Source: SCGC-AAA076-P13 sp905478035 (GTDB taxonomy: Bacteria > Pseudomonadota > Gammaproteobacteria > Magnimaribacterales > D2472). Taken from it: DNA of 64,000 bases. The stretch lies in NCBI GenBank assembly GCA_943846785.1, contig OX044367.1, positions 372,001-436,000 on the forward strand, in the 5' to 3' direction. Shown here in pieces: positions 52,425 through 62,092 of this stretch. The notes under the pieces were generated by a model. That model was given only the letters and a program-made list of their open reading frames with translations, searched no databases and was not told the DNA's origin. The position numbers were made by a program, and so were the translations under genes. Position 1 is the stretch's first letter, and the number at the start of each line of letters is the position of its first letter.

Positions 52425-54259
52425 TTGATTTAGACGAAAGGCATATTGAAAAGAGAAGCTTCTTTGGCAGGTTGCTATTAGTATATTTCTTTTTTGGAGC
52501 TCTCTTTTTATTTATACTTTATAAAACATATTCTTTGCAGGTTTCTAGTTATTCTAGCTATGAAATAGCAGCATTAAAGAACAAAACAAAAGAAGTCCTT
52601 ATTCAACCAGTTCGAGGCATTATTTACGATAGGAATGGAAACATTTTAGTAAATAATGTGCCAACATATGACTTAATAATTCTACCATCAAGAATAAAAA
52701 ATCTTGATGAATTTATATTTAACCTTTCTGAGACAATTAATTTATCTGATGAAGATGTCGAAAACGTAAACAAAAATTTTAAACAAAAAGCTCTTTATAA
52801 CAGGGAGCTCACAATCAAAAAGAATTTATCTCATGAAGAAATAGCAAAGTTTGAAGTACGAAGCCATAAATTTGGAAATGCCTTTGTAGATGTAAGATAT
52901 AGCAGAGAGAACAAATATCCATATTTATTTTCTCATGCAATTGGCTATGTGGGCGGAGTAAATGATGAACAGCTTACTTCGATTCTTAAAAATCAAAAAC
53001 TTAAGCAATCAGAGACAGCCTTCAAGTACTCAGGCGGATTTATTAAAGGCAAAACAGGCTTAGAAAATATATATGATAAGCAGTTAAGAGGTTTGTTTGG
53101 AAGAAAATCTTATGAAGTTGATGCAGCAGGAAAACTTCTAAAAGAAATAAGTTTTGAAAAACCTATCAATGGCAAAAGCTTATTTACTAATCTAGATTTA
53201 AATTCACAAAAGATGGCATTTGAACAAATGGGTGAAAGAAGAGGAGCAGTTGTTGCATTAGATCTTCAAACTGGTGCAATAGTTACTTATTTAAGCACCC
53301 CAAGTTTTAATGTAAATAGTCTCTCCAATGGCATGTCTCAATCAGCATTTAAAAAACTTCTTGATGATAAAGACAAGCCATTCTTTGATAGAGCTTCTCA
53401 AGGGAGATATTCTCCAGCTTCCACAATAAAACCAGCTATAGCATTATTTGGCATTAAGGAAAAAATCGTTGATTGGAACTTCACTCTCGATGATCCTGGA
53501 TTCTTTGTTCTGCCAGAGGATCAAAGAATATACAGAGGATGGAAAAAAGGAGGGCATGGCATTATTGATATGAGGGATGCTATTGTTGAAAGCTCTAATA
53601 CATTTTTCTTTTCCCTTGCTTATAAGTCTGATATTAATAATTTAATAGAACATCTTGCGCAATTTGGTTTTGGTAGGAATGTTTGCATAGATTGTTTCAA
53701 TCCAGATACTGGCTTGTTGCCTACCCCTGAGTGGAAAATGAATAATCTCAATTATGGATGGTTTAAAGGTGACACAGTTAATCTAGGTGTCGGTCAGGGA
53801 TACCTCAACGCAACTCCAATTCAACTTGCATACTATTCCGGATTTCTTGCTTCAAAAGGCAATATTCAGGGCTTATCTTTTATTGATGGAGAGGCTGCAA
53901 TTAATACTACTTTTAAAAGTGATCTAAGTATAAATAATTCAGACTGGGAGAAGATTCATTCAAGCATGATTGGAGTCATAGAGGATTACAAAGGTACAGC
54001 TAAAAGATTAAAACCACTAAAATCATATGTTGTAGCTGCTAAGTCTGGAACTGTAGAGCTTGTAAGCACAGAAACCAAAGAAGATTATGAGCTAGTAAGA
54101 AAAAATATTGGAAATCGCGATCATGCAATTATTGTCGCTTTTGGACCTATGCCTAATCCGAAATATGCAGTTAGTGTTGTTATTGAAAATGGAGAAAGTG
54201 GTGGATCAGTTGCAGGCCCAGTAGCAATAGCTGTATTAAATGAGTTAATAAAAGAATGA
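52421..54259 (+). CDS. mrdA: penicillin-binding protein 2 (elongasome transpeptidase)
   Basis: PBP2 cross-links peptidoglycan in side-wall growth with RodA. The 612-aa protein has one N-terminal membrane segment (about 15-37), a PBP dimerisation/pedestal region with PVRGIIYDRNGNILVNN (63-79), and the transpeptidase domain: SxxK at S334-K337 (SPASTIKP), SxN at S391-N393 (SSNTFF) and KSGT in VVAAKSGTVEL. It overlaps rlmH and rodA by 4 bp each. Confidence 0.96.
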   Translation: MIDLDERHIEKRSFFGRLLLVYFFFGALFLFILYKTYSLQVSSYSSYEIAALKNKTKEVLIQPVRGIIYDRNGNILVNNVPTYDLIILPSRIKNLDEFIFNLSETINLSDEDVENVNKNFKQKALYNRELTIKKNLSHEEIAKFEVRSHKFGNAFVDVRYSRENKYPYLFSHAIGYVGGVNDEQLTSILKNQKLKQSETAFKYSGGFIKGKTGLENIYDKQLRGLFGRKSYEVDAAGKLLKEISFEKPINGKSLFTNLDLNSQKMAFEQMGERRGAVVALDLQTGAIVTYLSTPSFNVNSLSNGMSQSAFKKLLDDKDKPFFDRASQGRYSPASTIKPAIALFGIKEKIVDWNFTLDDPGFFVLPEDQRIYRGWKKGGHGIIDMRDAIVESSNTFFFSLAYKSDINNLIEHLAQFGFGRNVCIDCFNPDTGLLPTPEWKMNNLNYGWFKGDTVNLGVGQGYLNATPIQLAYYSGFLASKGNIQGLSFIDGEAAINTTFKSDLSINNSDWEKIHSSMIGVIEDYKGTAKRLKPLKSYVVAAKSGTVELVSTETKEDYELVRKNIGNRDHAIIVAFGPMPNPKYAVSVVIENGESGGSVAGPVAIAVLNELIKE

Positions 54260-55356
54260 AGAAAAGATTAGATTTTAAAAACTTCAGTATTTATTTTGAC
54301 CAATATCTATTTATTGCAATAACTCTATTATCAATAATGGGACTATTTTTTTTATATAGTGCTTCCCAAGAGAATATTGCTATTGTTGCAAAACAAGCAG
54401 TCTTTGTAGGCTTTGGTTTGCTATTAATGTTTGCAGTTAGCCAGCCAGACCCAGACTTTTATAAAACTTTTTCAGGTTTATTCTTGCTTTTTTCATTTGT
54501 ACTTATTTTTTTAACATATGTTTTTGGCAATGAAATTAATGGTGCAAAAAGATGGCTTGATTTAGGATTTTTTACTTTGCAGTCCTCTGAAATTATCAAG
54601 ATAGCACTGCCAATTTTCCTATCTTCTTATCTTTATAATAAATCTCTTCCAATTGATACTAAGCACACATTTATTGCCTTGATATTAATAGGATTTATTT
54701 TTGCTCTAGTAGCATGGCAACCAGATCTGGGAACAGGTCTCGTTGTATTCATGTCTGGAGGATATGTTTTGTTTTTAGCCGGTTTAAGTTGGAGGTTTAT
54801 TGGATCAGCTGCAGGAATATTTTTGTTATCGTTACCCTTTTTATGGAATAACTTTCTTGCTCCATTTCAACGTCAAAGAGTATTAACTTTTTTTAGTCCT
54901 GATTCAGATCCATATGGCACATCTTGGAACATCACACAGTCAAAAATAGCTATTGGATCAGGCGGAATCAATGGCAAGGGTTATCAAGAAGGCTCACAAG
55001 CCCACCTTAATTTTTTACCTGAGACTGAAACAGATTTTATCTTTGCTGTTATAGCGGAGGAATTTGGATTTATTGGTGTTTGCATTCTTCTTTCCGTGTT
55101 CTTTTTTATATTAGTGAGATGCTTATATTTAGCATTCAATGCAAGAGATAGATTCTGTAGATTAACTATTGGGGGCCTGAGCCTAGTTTTCGCCTCAACA
55201 TTATTTATTAATTTAGCAATGGTGGTTGGCGTTATACCAGTTGTTGGTATGCCTTTACCATTTATAAGCAAAGGAGGCTCATCTTTGCTATCATTCTATC
55301 TAGCTTTTGGAATAATAATATCAATGGCAACACATAAAAAGTTAATGCAAAGATGA
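54256..55356 (+). CDS. rodA: rod shape-determining protein RodA
   Basis: This SEDS-family glycosyltransferase polymerises lipid II for cell elongation. The 366-aa protein has about ten transmembrane helices and SEDS landmarks: NGAKRWLDLGFFTLQSSEIIKI, AWQPDLGTGLVV, the extracytoplasmic GYQEGSQAHLNFLPETETDFIFAVIAEEFGF and GMPLPFISKGGSSLLSFY. It overlaps mrdA and the mltB-like gene by 4 bp each. Confidence 0.96.
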   Translation: MKKRLDFKNFSIYFDQYLFIAITLLSIMGLFFLYSASQENIAIVAKQAVFVGFGLLLMFAVSQPDPDFYKTFSGLFLLFSFVLIFLTYVFGNEINGAKRWLDLGFFTLQSSEIIKIALPIFLSSYLYNKSLPIDTKHTFIALILIGFIFALVAWQPDLGTGLVVFMSGGYVLFLAGLSWRFIGSAAGIFLLSLPFLWNNFLAPFQRQRVLTFFSPDSDPYGTSWNITQSKIAIGSGGINGKGYQEGSQAHLNFLPETETDFIFAVIAEEFGFIGVCILLSVFFFILVRCLYLAFNARDRFCRLTIGGLSLVFASTLFINLAMVVGVIPVVGMPLPFISKGGSSLLSFYLAFGIIISMATHKKLMQR

Positions 55357-56240
55357 AATATTTTATACTTTTACTTACTCTTTTCAGTCTAGAGACATCA
55401 GCAAATTATTTATCACATCCTGATGCGGCTGCATTAATAGAAGAGTTAGTTCAAGAACACAACTTTGAAAGAGAGTTCGTTGAGAAAGTTCTCTCGAATG
55501 CAAACAAACAGCAAAAAATAATTGAATCAATTTCAAGCCCAGCAGAATTTACCTTAACTTGGGATAGATATAAAAATATATTTATTGAAGAAAAAAGAAT
55601 CGCCAATGGTAAAAAATTTATACAAGATAATCTTGAGACCTTTAAAAGGGTTGAAGAGGAATATGGGGTCCCAAAAGAAGTAATTACAGCAATTATTGGT
55701 GTTGAAACAAGATATGGCAAAATTCAAGGAAGCTATAGAGTTATTGATAGTCTTTTAACACTTGGTTTTGACTATCCCAGAAGAGCAAAGTTCTTTAGGA
55801 GTGAACTTGTAAAATTCTTTCTCTTAACAAGAGAGAATGAGCTTAATATAGAAGAAGTGAAAGGCTCATATGCTGGAGCAATGGGGTTCGGGCAATTCAT
55901 ATCATCCAGTTACAGGGCTTATGCTATTGATTATGATGGAGATGGCTATGCAGATTTATTTAATTCTGTAGATGATGCAATTGGTAGTGTGGCGAACTAC
56001 CTTTATGTACATGGTTGGAAAAGAGATGGAGAAATAGTTACCGTAACTTATCCTAACAATGTTAGAAAAATATTTAAACCAAATAGTTCGGTATCAAAAT
56101 TTATACCTTTAAGTTTTATAGAAGGAGATAATGAGTTATTTTTTATTGGCGATGATAACTTTATTGCAATAACGAAATATAATATAAGTCACTTTTATGC
56201 AATGGCCGTTTACTATTTATCAGAAGAGTTAAAAAAATGA
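55353..56240 (+). CDS. mltB: membrane-bound lytic murein transglycosylase B
   Basis: MltB cuts murein glycan to leave 1,6-anhydro-MurNAc ends. The 295-aa protein has a signal peptide (about 1-17) and the SLT_2 motifs: the catalytic Glu in ITAIIGVETRYGKIQGSYRV, GFDYPRRAKFFRSELVKF, SYAGAMGFGQFISSSYRAYAIDYDGDGYADL. No lipobox cysteine is visible, so it may be soluble periplasmic (Slt35-like). It takes the position that rlpA or mltB has in related operons. Products would feed AnmK. Confidence 0.93.
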   Translation: MKYFILLLTLFSLETSANYLSHPDAAALIEELVQEHNFEREFVEKVLSNANKQQKIIESISSPAEFTLTWDRYKNIFIEEKRIANGKKFIQDNLETFKRVEEEYGVPKEVITAIIGVETRYGKIQGSYRVIDSLLTLGFDYPRRAKFFRSELVKFFLLTRENELNIEEVKGSYAGAMGFGQFISSSYRAYAIDYDGDGYADLFNSVDDAIGSVANYLYVHGWKRDGEIVTVTYPNNVRKIFKPNSSVSKFIPLSFIEGDNELFFIGDDNFIAITKYNISHFYAMAVYYLSEELKK

Positions 56241-57394
56241 AGAAACTATTATTTACACTATTATCAATTTCAGTATTTGTTGAATCACAAAGTTTTGTTC
56301 CAGACGCTCCTGAGCTTGATGTTAAGAGTTATATTTTAATAGAACCAAATACCAATACGGTGATTGCAGAATATAATTCTGAATTGGAAATAGAGCCAGC
56401 CAGCATGACAAAAATTATGACAAGTTATGTTGTAGCCGACCAAATAGCAAATGGACTCATATCTCCAGAGGATGAGGTTTTAATTAGTGAAAAAGCATGG
56501 AGAATGAAAGGATCAAAGACTTTCATAGAAGCTGGAAAAAAAGTAAGTGTGTCTGATCTTTTAAAAGGAATTATGATTCAATCAGGAAATGACGCCTCTG
56601 TTGCAATAGCAGAATATGCAGGCGGTACTGAGAGAGGCTTCGTTGATTTAATGAATGCTTATGCCTCTTCTTTAGGTATGAATAATACGATTTTTCAAAA
56701 CGCAACTGGGTTACCTGATGATAATCACTTTTCATCAGCAAAAGATCTAGCTAACCTTACATCAAACTATATTAATAATTTTCCAGAAGAATATGCCTTA
56801 TACAAGCAAAAGCAATTCACTTTTAATAATATCAAGCAGTTAAATAGGAATAAGCTTTTATGGAGAGATGATTCTGCTGATGGGGTTAAGACAGGCCATA
56901 CAGAAGCTGCTGGTTATTGTCTTGTTGGTTCTGCCAAAAGAGGTGGAATGAGATTGATTACTGTGGTGGCAGGAAGTAAATCAGATAACGACCGTTTTCT
57001 ATCGTCTCAAAGACTTCTTGAATATGGATTTAGATTTTATTCAACTCAGAAAATGTTAAGCGCAAAAAAAGAGTATCAGAGTATTACCATATGGGGCGGC
57101 GAAGAGAAAAAGCTTGGAGTTGGTGTACTGCAAGACATTTCTATCACTTTGCCTAGAACAAGTTTTAAAGATGTTAATACGATCTATAAGGTTAATAATA
57201 ATATCCAAGCTCCAATTGAAATGGGTCAAAAAGTTGGAACTCTTGAAATAATTAGCAATGAGGAAGTTGTTTTGGTTGCAGATTTGGTTGCTTTAAAGGA
57301 TATAAAGGCAAAAGGATTTTTTGGAAGAATGTGGTCAAAGTTCGTACTTTGGGTATTTAGCTTATTCGGTCTTGCTGGCGATGACTCAAATTAA
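56237..57394 (+). CDS. dacC: D-alanyl-D-alanine carboxypeptidase (PBP5/6 type)
   Basis: This enzyme trims the terminal D-Ala of murein pentapeptides. The 385-aa protein has a signal peptide (about 1-19), the active-site SxxK S56-K59 (PASMTKIM), SGN at 116-118 and KTG at 218-220 (GVKTGHTEAAGYC). A PBP5 C-terminal beta domain (265-350) precedes an amphipathic membrane-binding helix GFFGRMWSKFVLWVFSLFGL. It overlaps mltB by 4 bp; the aminotransferase start lies within its last codons. Confidence 0.96.
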   Translation: MKKLLFTLLSISVFVESQSFVPDAPELDVKSYILIEPNTNTVIAEYNSELEIEPASMTKIMTSYVVADQIANGLISPEDEVLISEKAWRMKGSKTFIEAGKKVSVSDLLKGIMIQSGNDASVAIAEYAGGTERGFVDLMNAYASSLGMNNTIFQNATGLPDDNHFSSAKDLANLTSNYINNFPEEYALYKQKQFTFNNIKQLNRNKLLWRDDSADGVKTGHTEAAGYCLVGSAKRGGMRLITVVAGSKSDNDRFLSSQRLLEYGFRFYSTQKMLSAKKEYQSITIWGGEEKKLGVGVLQDISITLPRTSFKDVNTIYKVNNNIQAPIEMGQKVGTLEIISNEEVVLVADLVALKDIKAKGFFGRMWSKFVLWVFSLFGLAGDDSN

Positions 57395-58208
57395 AGGAGT
57401 TTTTAATGGCTCCTTTGATGATGTAGAGAATATAAAAGTATCTCCCTTCTCTCGAGCTTATACCTTCTCAGATAGTGTTTATGAGGTCATACCATTTTTT
57501 AATTCAAAACCTATAGCATTCGAATCACATATAAAGAGATTGGATTTTTCCTCTAATGAATTATCAATTAGCTTAGATTTAGAAAAAACTTCAAATGAGA
57601 TAAATACATTAATTTCATCCTGTGGATTTAATAATGGCTATGTTTATTATCAGGTTACAAGAGGAGTAGACCCATTAAGATCTCATATCCATGAACAAAA
57701 TCTAGCAACTGAAACTTTTGGTTATGTAAAAGCGCATTTATTTGAATGGAAACCTCTCAGAGTATCCATATGTGACGATATAAGGTGGGCCAGATGTGAT
57801 ATTAAATCAACGTCACTCCTTGGAAATGTTATGAGCATGAATTCAGCAAAAGAAGATGAATGTGATGAAGTAATTATGCACAAAAATGGCCTTCTTACCG
57901 AAGGCGGCGCATCTAATTTATTCTTTGTAAAAGATAATACAGTTTGCACCCCAGCCCTTAACGGGAATATTCTTCCGGGTATTACAAGAGCTTTATTGAT
58001 TAATGAATTGAATCTCAATGGCATTGAAGTCATTGAAGAAAATTTTACATTAAATGATCTATCTAGGGCATCTTGTGCTTGGCTAACAAGTTCCACTAAA
58101 GGTCTGGCACCAATTTCTAAAATAATTAATCTAGAATCTGATTTGGATATTTATAATATTTTATTTAAGAATAGCGAAGAAATTTTTAATAAGAAATTTC
58201 TTACTTAG
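57381..58208 (+). CDS. D-amino acid aminotransferase-like class IV PLP enzyme
   Basis: I choose ATG at 57381 (MTQIKGVFNGSF), within the dacC 3' end and read in another frame; the 20 upstream codons do not resemble the family. The 275-aa fold type IV protein has SPFSRAYTFSDSVYEVIPFF, the PLP lysine in SLLGNVMSMNSAKEDECDE, LTEGGASNLFFVKDNTVCTP and ILPGITRALLI. D-alanine transaminase is the likely role and suits the murein operon, but branched-chain or ADC lyase relatives share the fold. Confidence 0.87.
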   Translation: MTQIKGVFNGSFDDVENIKVSPFSRAYTFSDSVYEVIPFFNSKPIAFESHIKRLDFSSNELSISLDLEKTSNEINTLISSCGFNNGYVYYQVTRGVDPLRSHIHEQNLATETFGYVKAHLFEWKPLRVSICDDIRWARCDIKSTSLLGNVMSMNSAKEDECDEVIMHKNGLLTEGGASNLFFVKDNTVCTPALNGNILPGITRALLINELNLNGIEVIEENFTLNDLSRASCAWLTSSTKGLAPISKIINLESDLDIYNILFKNSEEIFNKKFLT

Positions 58209-59187
58209 CAGTTAACCTGACTACAATATTATCAAGCTCATGCCAGAAATTTTTTTCACTTAAACCTTTATTGGCTAGGTCAAGTTCAAATATATTTTTT
58301 TGAAGAGCTATCAAACTCTGAAGTTTATGATTTTTAATAAAGTTCATATATTCAGATGTTTTATTACTCCAAACTCCTGACTTGATTAAACTATTGACTG
58401 GATTTTTACTTTGCCTTGCATCTGCAGCACTGTTAATGATTTTTCCCACTATCCATACCAGCAGAGGAGCATAATGATCTTCAGAAGACTTAATTGAATG
58501 TATTATTTTTAAAGCTTTCTTTGTATTTCTAGAAATAATTTCATCTTCAAGTTCAAATGGCATAAATTCAGCAGATTCAATTGAAGAACTTCTTCCTTTT
58601 AAATCTCCTTCTATATAGGTCAACTTTAAAAGTTTTACCTCATTATGTTGAGCAACTAGATTTCCTGAGTTCATTTCTGATATATTTTGAATTAAATCAG
58701 GCCTATCCTTCTCAGAAATAAATGCAAGCTGATGTTTTAGCCAAATTCTTTCTTCAAAAGATTTTAGTTTTTTACAATCAATAATGAGAGCTAATTCATC
58801 CATAGCTTTAACCCATTTAGTTTTAAAATTTAATTTTTCATTATTCGAATTAATAATTATTGCAATATTATCCATTTTATTAATTTTTTCTATTTGAAAT
58901 AATTTAATAATTTGATCTGGAATTTTTCCTTGATCATGATTAATTTCAATAATTATCTTTGACCCAAATAATGACCCGGAAGCATTTTCTATAATAGTTT
59001 GTTCTATTTTATCGAAATCTTCCTTATTAATAATTGTTTTTTCTTTATACCCTTTTTCTGAAAGGGTTTTATTTAGAGTATCTTTAGAATTATTTCTTAA
59101 AACAACTTCAGATCCAAATATAAAAAAAATATTATGAGTCTTATCTAAATACTTTTTGATTGCCAATGCATCACATTTCAAAAGCAT
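58201..59187 (-). CDS. holA: DNA polymerase III subunit delta
   Basis: HolA opens the beta clamp within the clamp-loader complex. The 328-aa protein has an N-terminal domain (MLLKCDALAIKKYLDKTHNIFFIFGSEVVLR), the KIPDQIIKLF and MNSGNLVAQHNEVKLLKL helical regions, and a C-terminal collar domain. Sequence is divergent, but position after lptE and leuS matches the gammaproteobacterial leuS-lptE-holA order. It overlaps lptE by 17 bp and the convergent aminotransferase by 8 bp. Confidence 0.9.
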   Translation of the reverse strand: MLLKCDALAIKKYLDKTHNIFFIFGSEVVLRNNSKDTLNKTLSEKGYKEKTIINKEDFDKIEQTIIENASGSLFGSKIIIEINHDQGKIPDQIIKLFQIEKINKMDNIAIIINSNNEKLNFKTKWVKAMDELALIIDCKKLKSFEERIWLKHQLAFISEKDRPDLIQNISEMNSGNLVAQHNEVKLLKLTYIEGDLKGRSSSIESAEFMPFELEDEIISRNTKKALKIIHSIKSSEDHYAPLLVWIVGKIINSAADARQSKNPVNSLIKSGVWSNKTSEYMNFIKNHKLQSLIALQKNIFELDLANKGLSEKNFWHELDNIVVRLTAK

Positions 59188-59632
59188 TCACCTCAAATAT
59201 TATTTCTTTGATTAATTCATTTTGCATTTCAGATTCCAAAGCTTTTATCATCTGCTCTTGTGCAAATGGATTGAGTTCATTTGATTTATATCTCTTATAG
59301 ACTACCAGCTTCTTATTAATCTGCTTGTTTGCATAGATGCTTATATCTATCTCTAATCTTAGCTCGCCTTCAAGAGATCTTAAGGAAGGCCCTCCATAAA
59401 TGTCATACTTACTAAAAATGTAGTTTTTTAAAAGAATTTGACCTTGTTTATTCTTATTATTTTCTGAATTAAATATAAATTTTAGCTTTTGCTCAAATGA
59501 TACTGGAATACTATTTTCTATGTCTAAAGAAAATAAATTCTTTTTAGATTCATCTATAATTAATTGATTAAATTGGCAGCCACTAAAAGATATTAGTACA
59601 AAAATATATAAAAAAAGAGATTTTAGTTTCAT
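59171..59632 (-). CDS. lptE: LPS-assembly lipoprotein LptE
   Basis: LptE plugs the LptD barrel that inserts lipopolysaccharide into the outer leaflet. The 153-aa protein has a signal with lipobox SFSGCQ (Cys19) and the LptE-like pattern of short beta strands (SLRSLEGELRLEIDISIYAN) followed by a helix (QEQMIKALESEMQNELIKEI-like). Identity is weak by eye but leuS upstream and holA downstream support it strongly. Confidence 0.87.
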   Translation of the reverse strand: MKLKSLFLYIFVLISFSGCQFNQLIIDESKKNLFSLDIENSIPVSFEQKLKFIFNSENNKNKQGQILLKNYIFSKYDIYGGPSLRSLEGELRLEIDISIYANKQINKKLVVYKRYKSNELNPFAQEQMIKALESEMQNELIKEIIFEVNAFEM

Positions 59633-59677
59633 GCATTAATAGTATCTATAGGAAGCGCATATATCAAAGATTAATTC

Positions 59678-62092
59678 TTAGATTACAAAGTTTATTATCT
59701 TTTCTTTTATGTAAATAGTTTTTTTAATAGGAGTATTGCTTATTGTTGAAGCAACATTCTCAATACTTAATGCAATGGATTCTAGATCTTTTTGCTCAAG
59801 ATTTTTATCTACCATCACCTTGCCTCTTACTTTTCCATTCACTTGAACAATTAAGTTAAATTCAGAAACCTCTAATAAATCTTCTCTGAGAATAGGCCAT
59901 GATGACTCAATATCTTCTTCTAAGAAATCAAAATAAAAACCTTTCCATAAATGCTGTGAAATATGAGGAGATATAGGGTTGAGGGTCTTCAGGATAATAA
60001 CTATTGCTTCATTTAGGCAAAATTTATTTGAAGCCGAGGCATTATCTTGCTTAAAGGACTCTGGTATAAAGTTTACCAACTCCATGATTGCAGCAATAGC
60101 TGTATTAAATGAATATCTTGTCTCAAAATCACTTGTCACTTTTTTAAGAGTGCTATGAGCTTTTCTTCTTAGACCTTTTTCTTCTTCTGAAAGACTTAGT
60201 GGCTCATCTATCTGCTCAAATTTTCTTTCATTGACAAGACTCCATATTTTTTTCATAAACCTTGAGGCGCCTTCTACAGATGATTCTGACCACTCTAAAC
60301 TCTGCTCAGGTGGAGCAGTAAACATCATATATAGTCTTACAGTATCTGCACCATATTTCTCTATATAAGACTGTGGGTCAACTGTATTACCTTTTGATTT
60401 AGACATCTTGGCACCATCTTTAAGAACCATCCCTTGGGTAAGAAGTTTTTTAAATGGCTCGTTGCCCTCAACGAGATCCATATCTCTTAATGCCTTATGA
60501 AAAAATCTTGAATAAAGTAGATGCAGTATGGCATGCTCAATACCACCAATATACAAATCAACTGGCAGCCAATATTTTGAATTTTTATCAAACATATCAT
60601 CATTATTATCAGCTGAGGTAAATCTGGCGTAATACCAAGATGAATCCATAAATGTATCAAAGGTATCTGTTTCCCTTTTTAATTCATTTGATAAATTATA
60701 GAAATCTTGATTTTGACTAAGTGGAATAGGAGGTGAATTTTCTTTTAAATCAGGCAACTTCACTGGTAGGTCTTTTTCATCAAGAATTCGAGGCTCGCCA
60801 TTTTCATATACAACGGGGATAGGGCATCCCCAATATCTTTGCCTGCTAACACCCCAATCTCTTAATCTGAATTGAACTAGACGCTCTCCAAGATTTAGTT
60901 TCTCTAAATCTTCAATAATTTCTATTGAAGCATCTTCTGAACTTTTACCATTGTATTTAGCAGAATTAATTAATTTACCAGTTTGAATAACTGGTAGCTC
61001 ATCTTGCTCGTCAGAAATTATTACTTGGTTAATTTCTAAATTATATTTTGTAGCAAATTCAAAGTCTCTTTCATCATGGCCAGGGACTCCCATTACAACA
61101 CCTGTTCCATAATCAAGAAGAACAAAATTTCCAATCCAGACTGGAATTTTCTTCTTTGTTATTGGATGAAGAACAAATAGTCCTGTATCTATACCAAGCT
61201 TTTCAGCTTTGGCCATGTCCGCTTCAGCTGCTTTAACTTCTTTGCACTTATCTAAGAAGTCCTTTATTAATTCATTTTTATCTGCAAGATCTAGTGATAT
61301 AGCATGATTAGGAGAGATGGCTAAAAATGATACTCCAAAAATTGTATCTGGCCTTGTTGAGAATGCAGTTAGGCATTCATCAGAGTCCTCAATTTCATAT
61401 TTAATTTCAGCTCCATGAGATTTACCAATCCAATTTCTTTGCATGGTTTTAACATTTTCAGGCCAATCAACCTCATCTAAGGACGTTAAGAGCTCATCGG
61501 CATAGTCTGTAATTTTTATAAACCATTGATCAATTTCTTTAATCTCAACTTGTGCACCAGACCTCCAACCTTTCCCATCTATGACCTGTTCATTTGCTAA
61601 AACTGTTTCATCAACCGGATCCCAATTGACCATTGATTTTTTCTTATATACCAGTCCTTTGTCATAAAACTTTTTAAATATTAATTGTTCCCATTTATAG
61701 TATTCAGGCTCACATGTTCGAAGTTCCTTGGACCAGTCATAACCCAAGCCTAATGAAATAAGTTGTTGTTTCATATGCTCAATATTTTGATTTGTCCAAT
61801 CTTTTGGACTCACTTTATTAGCAATTGCAGCATTTTCTGCTGGAAGACCAAAAGCATCCCAACCCATAGGTTGGAAAACATTAAAATTATTCATTCTTTT
61901 ATATCTAGATATAACATCACCAATTGTGTAATTCCTTACATGGCCCATATGAAGCTTTCCTGATGGATAGGGAAACATTGATAAGCAATAGAATTTCTCT
62001 CTATCATCTGGCGTTGCTTTGAATGTATTGTTTTCTATCCACTCACGTTGGATATTTTGTTCAATTTCTGTTGGATTATATTCAGGTTTCAT
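59678..62092 (-). CDS. leuS: leucyl-tRNA synthetase
   Basis: This 804-aa class Ia synthetase charges tRNA-Leu. It has the HIGH motif in MFPYPSGKLHMGHVRNYTIGD, the CP1 editing domain (FSTRPDTIFGVSFLAISPNH, VVMGVPGHDERDFEFA with the editing Asp), and the KMSKS loop DGAKMSKSKGNTVDPQSYIEKYGADT. The C-terminal domain VQVNGKVRGK is typical. It is slightly shorter than the E. coli enzyme (860). The start overlaps accC by 11 bp. Confidence 0.97.
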   Translation of the reverse strand: MKPEYNPTEIEQNIQREWIENNTFKATPDDREKFYCLSMFPYPSGKLHMGHVRNYTIGDVISRYKRMNNFNVFQPMGWDAFGLPAENAAIANKVSPKDWTNQNIEHMKQQLISLGLGYDWSKELRTCEPEYYKWEQLIFKKFYDKGLVYKKKSMVNWDPVDETVLANEQVIDGKGWRSGAQVEIKEIDQWFIKITDYADELLTSLDEVDWPENVKTMQRNWIGKSHGAEIKYEIEDSDECLTAFSTRPDTIFGVSFLAISPNHAISLDLADKNELIKDFLDKCKEVKAAEADMAKAEKLGIDTGLFVLHPITKKKIPVWIGNFVLLDYGTGVVMGVPGHDERDFEFATKYNLEINQVIISDEQDELPVIQTGKLINSAKYNGKSSEDASIEIIEDLEKLNLGERLVQFRLRDWGVSRQRYWGCPIPVVYENGEPRILDEKDLPVKLPDLKENSPPIPLSQNQDFYNLSNELKRETDTFDTFMDSSWYYARFTSADNNDDMFDKNSKYWLPVDLYIGGIEHAILHLLYSRFFHKALRDMDLVEGNEPFKKLLTQGMVLKDGAKMSKSKGNTVDPQSYIEKYGADTVRLYMMFTAPPEQSLEWSESSVEGASRFMKKIWSLVNERKFEQIDEPLSLSEEEKGLRRKAHSTLKKVTSDFETRYSFNTAIAAIMELVNFIPESFKQDNASASNKFCLNEAIVIILKTLNPISPHISQHLWKGFYFDFLEEDIESSWPILREDLLEVSEFNLIVQVNGKVRGKVMVDKNLEQKDLESIALSIENVASTISNTPIKKTIYIKEKIINFVI

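Noticed and set aside
57321..57380. 20-codon N-terminal extension of the class IV aminotransferase
   Set aside because: It only exists in an alternative frame of dacC and does not resemble the family N-terminus.
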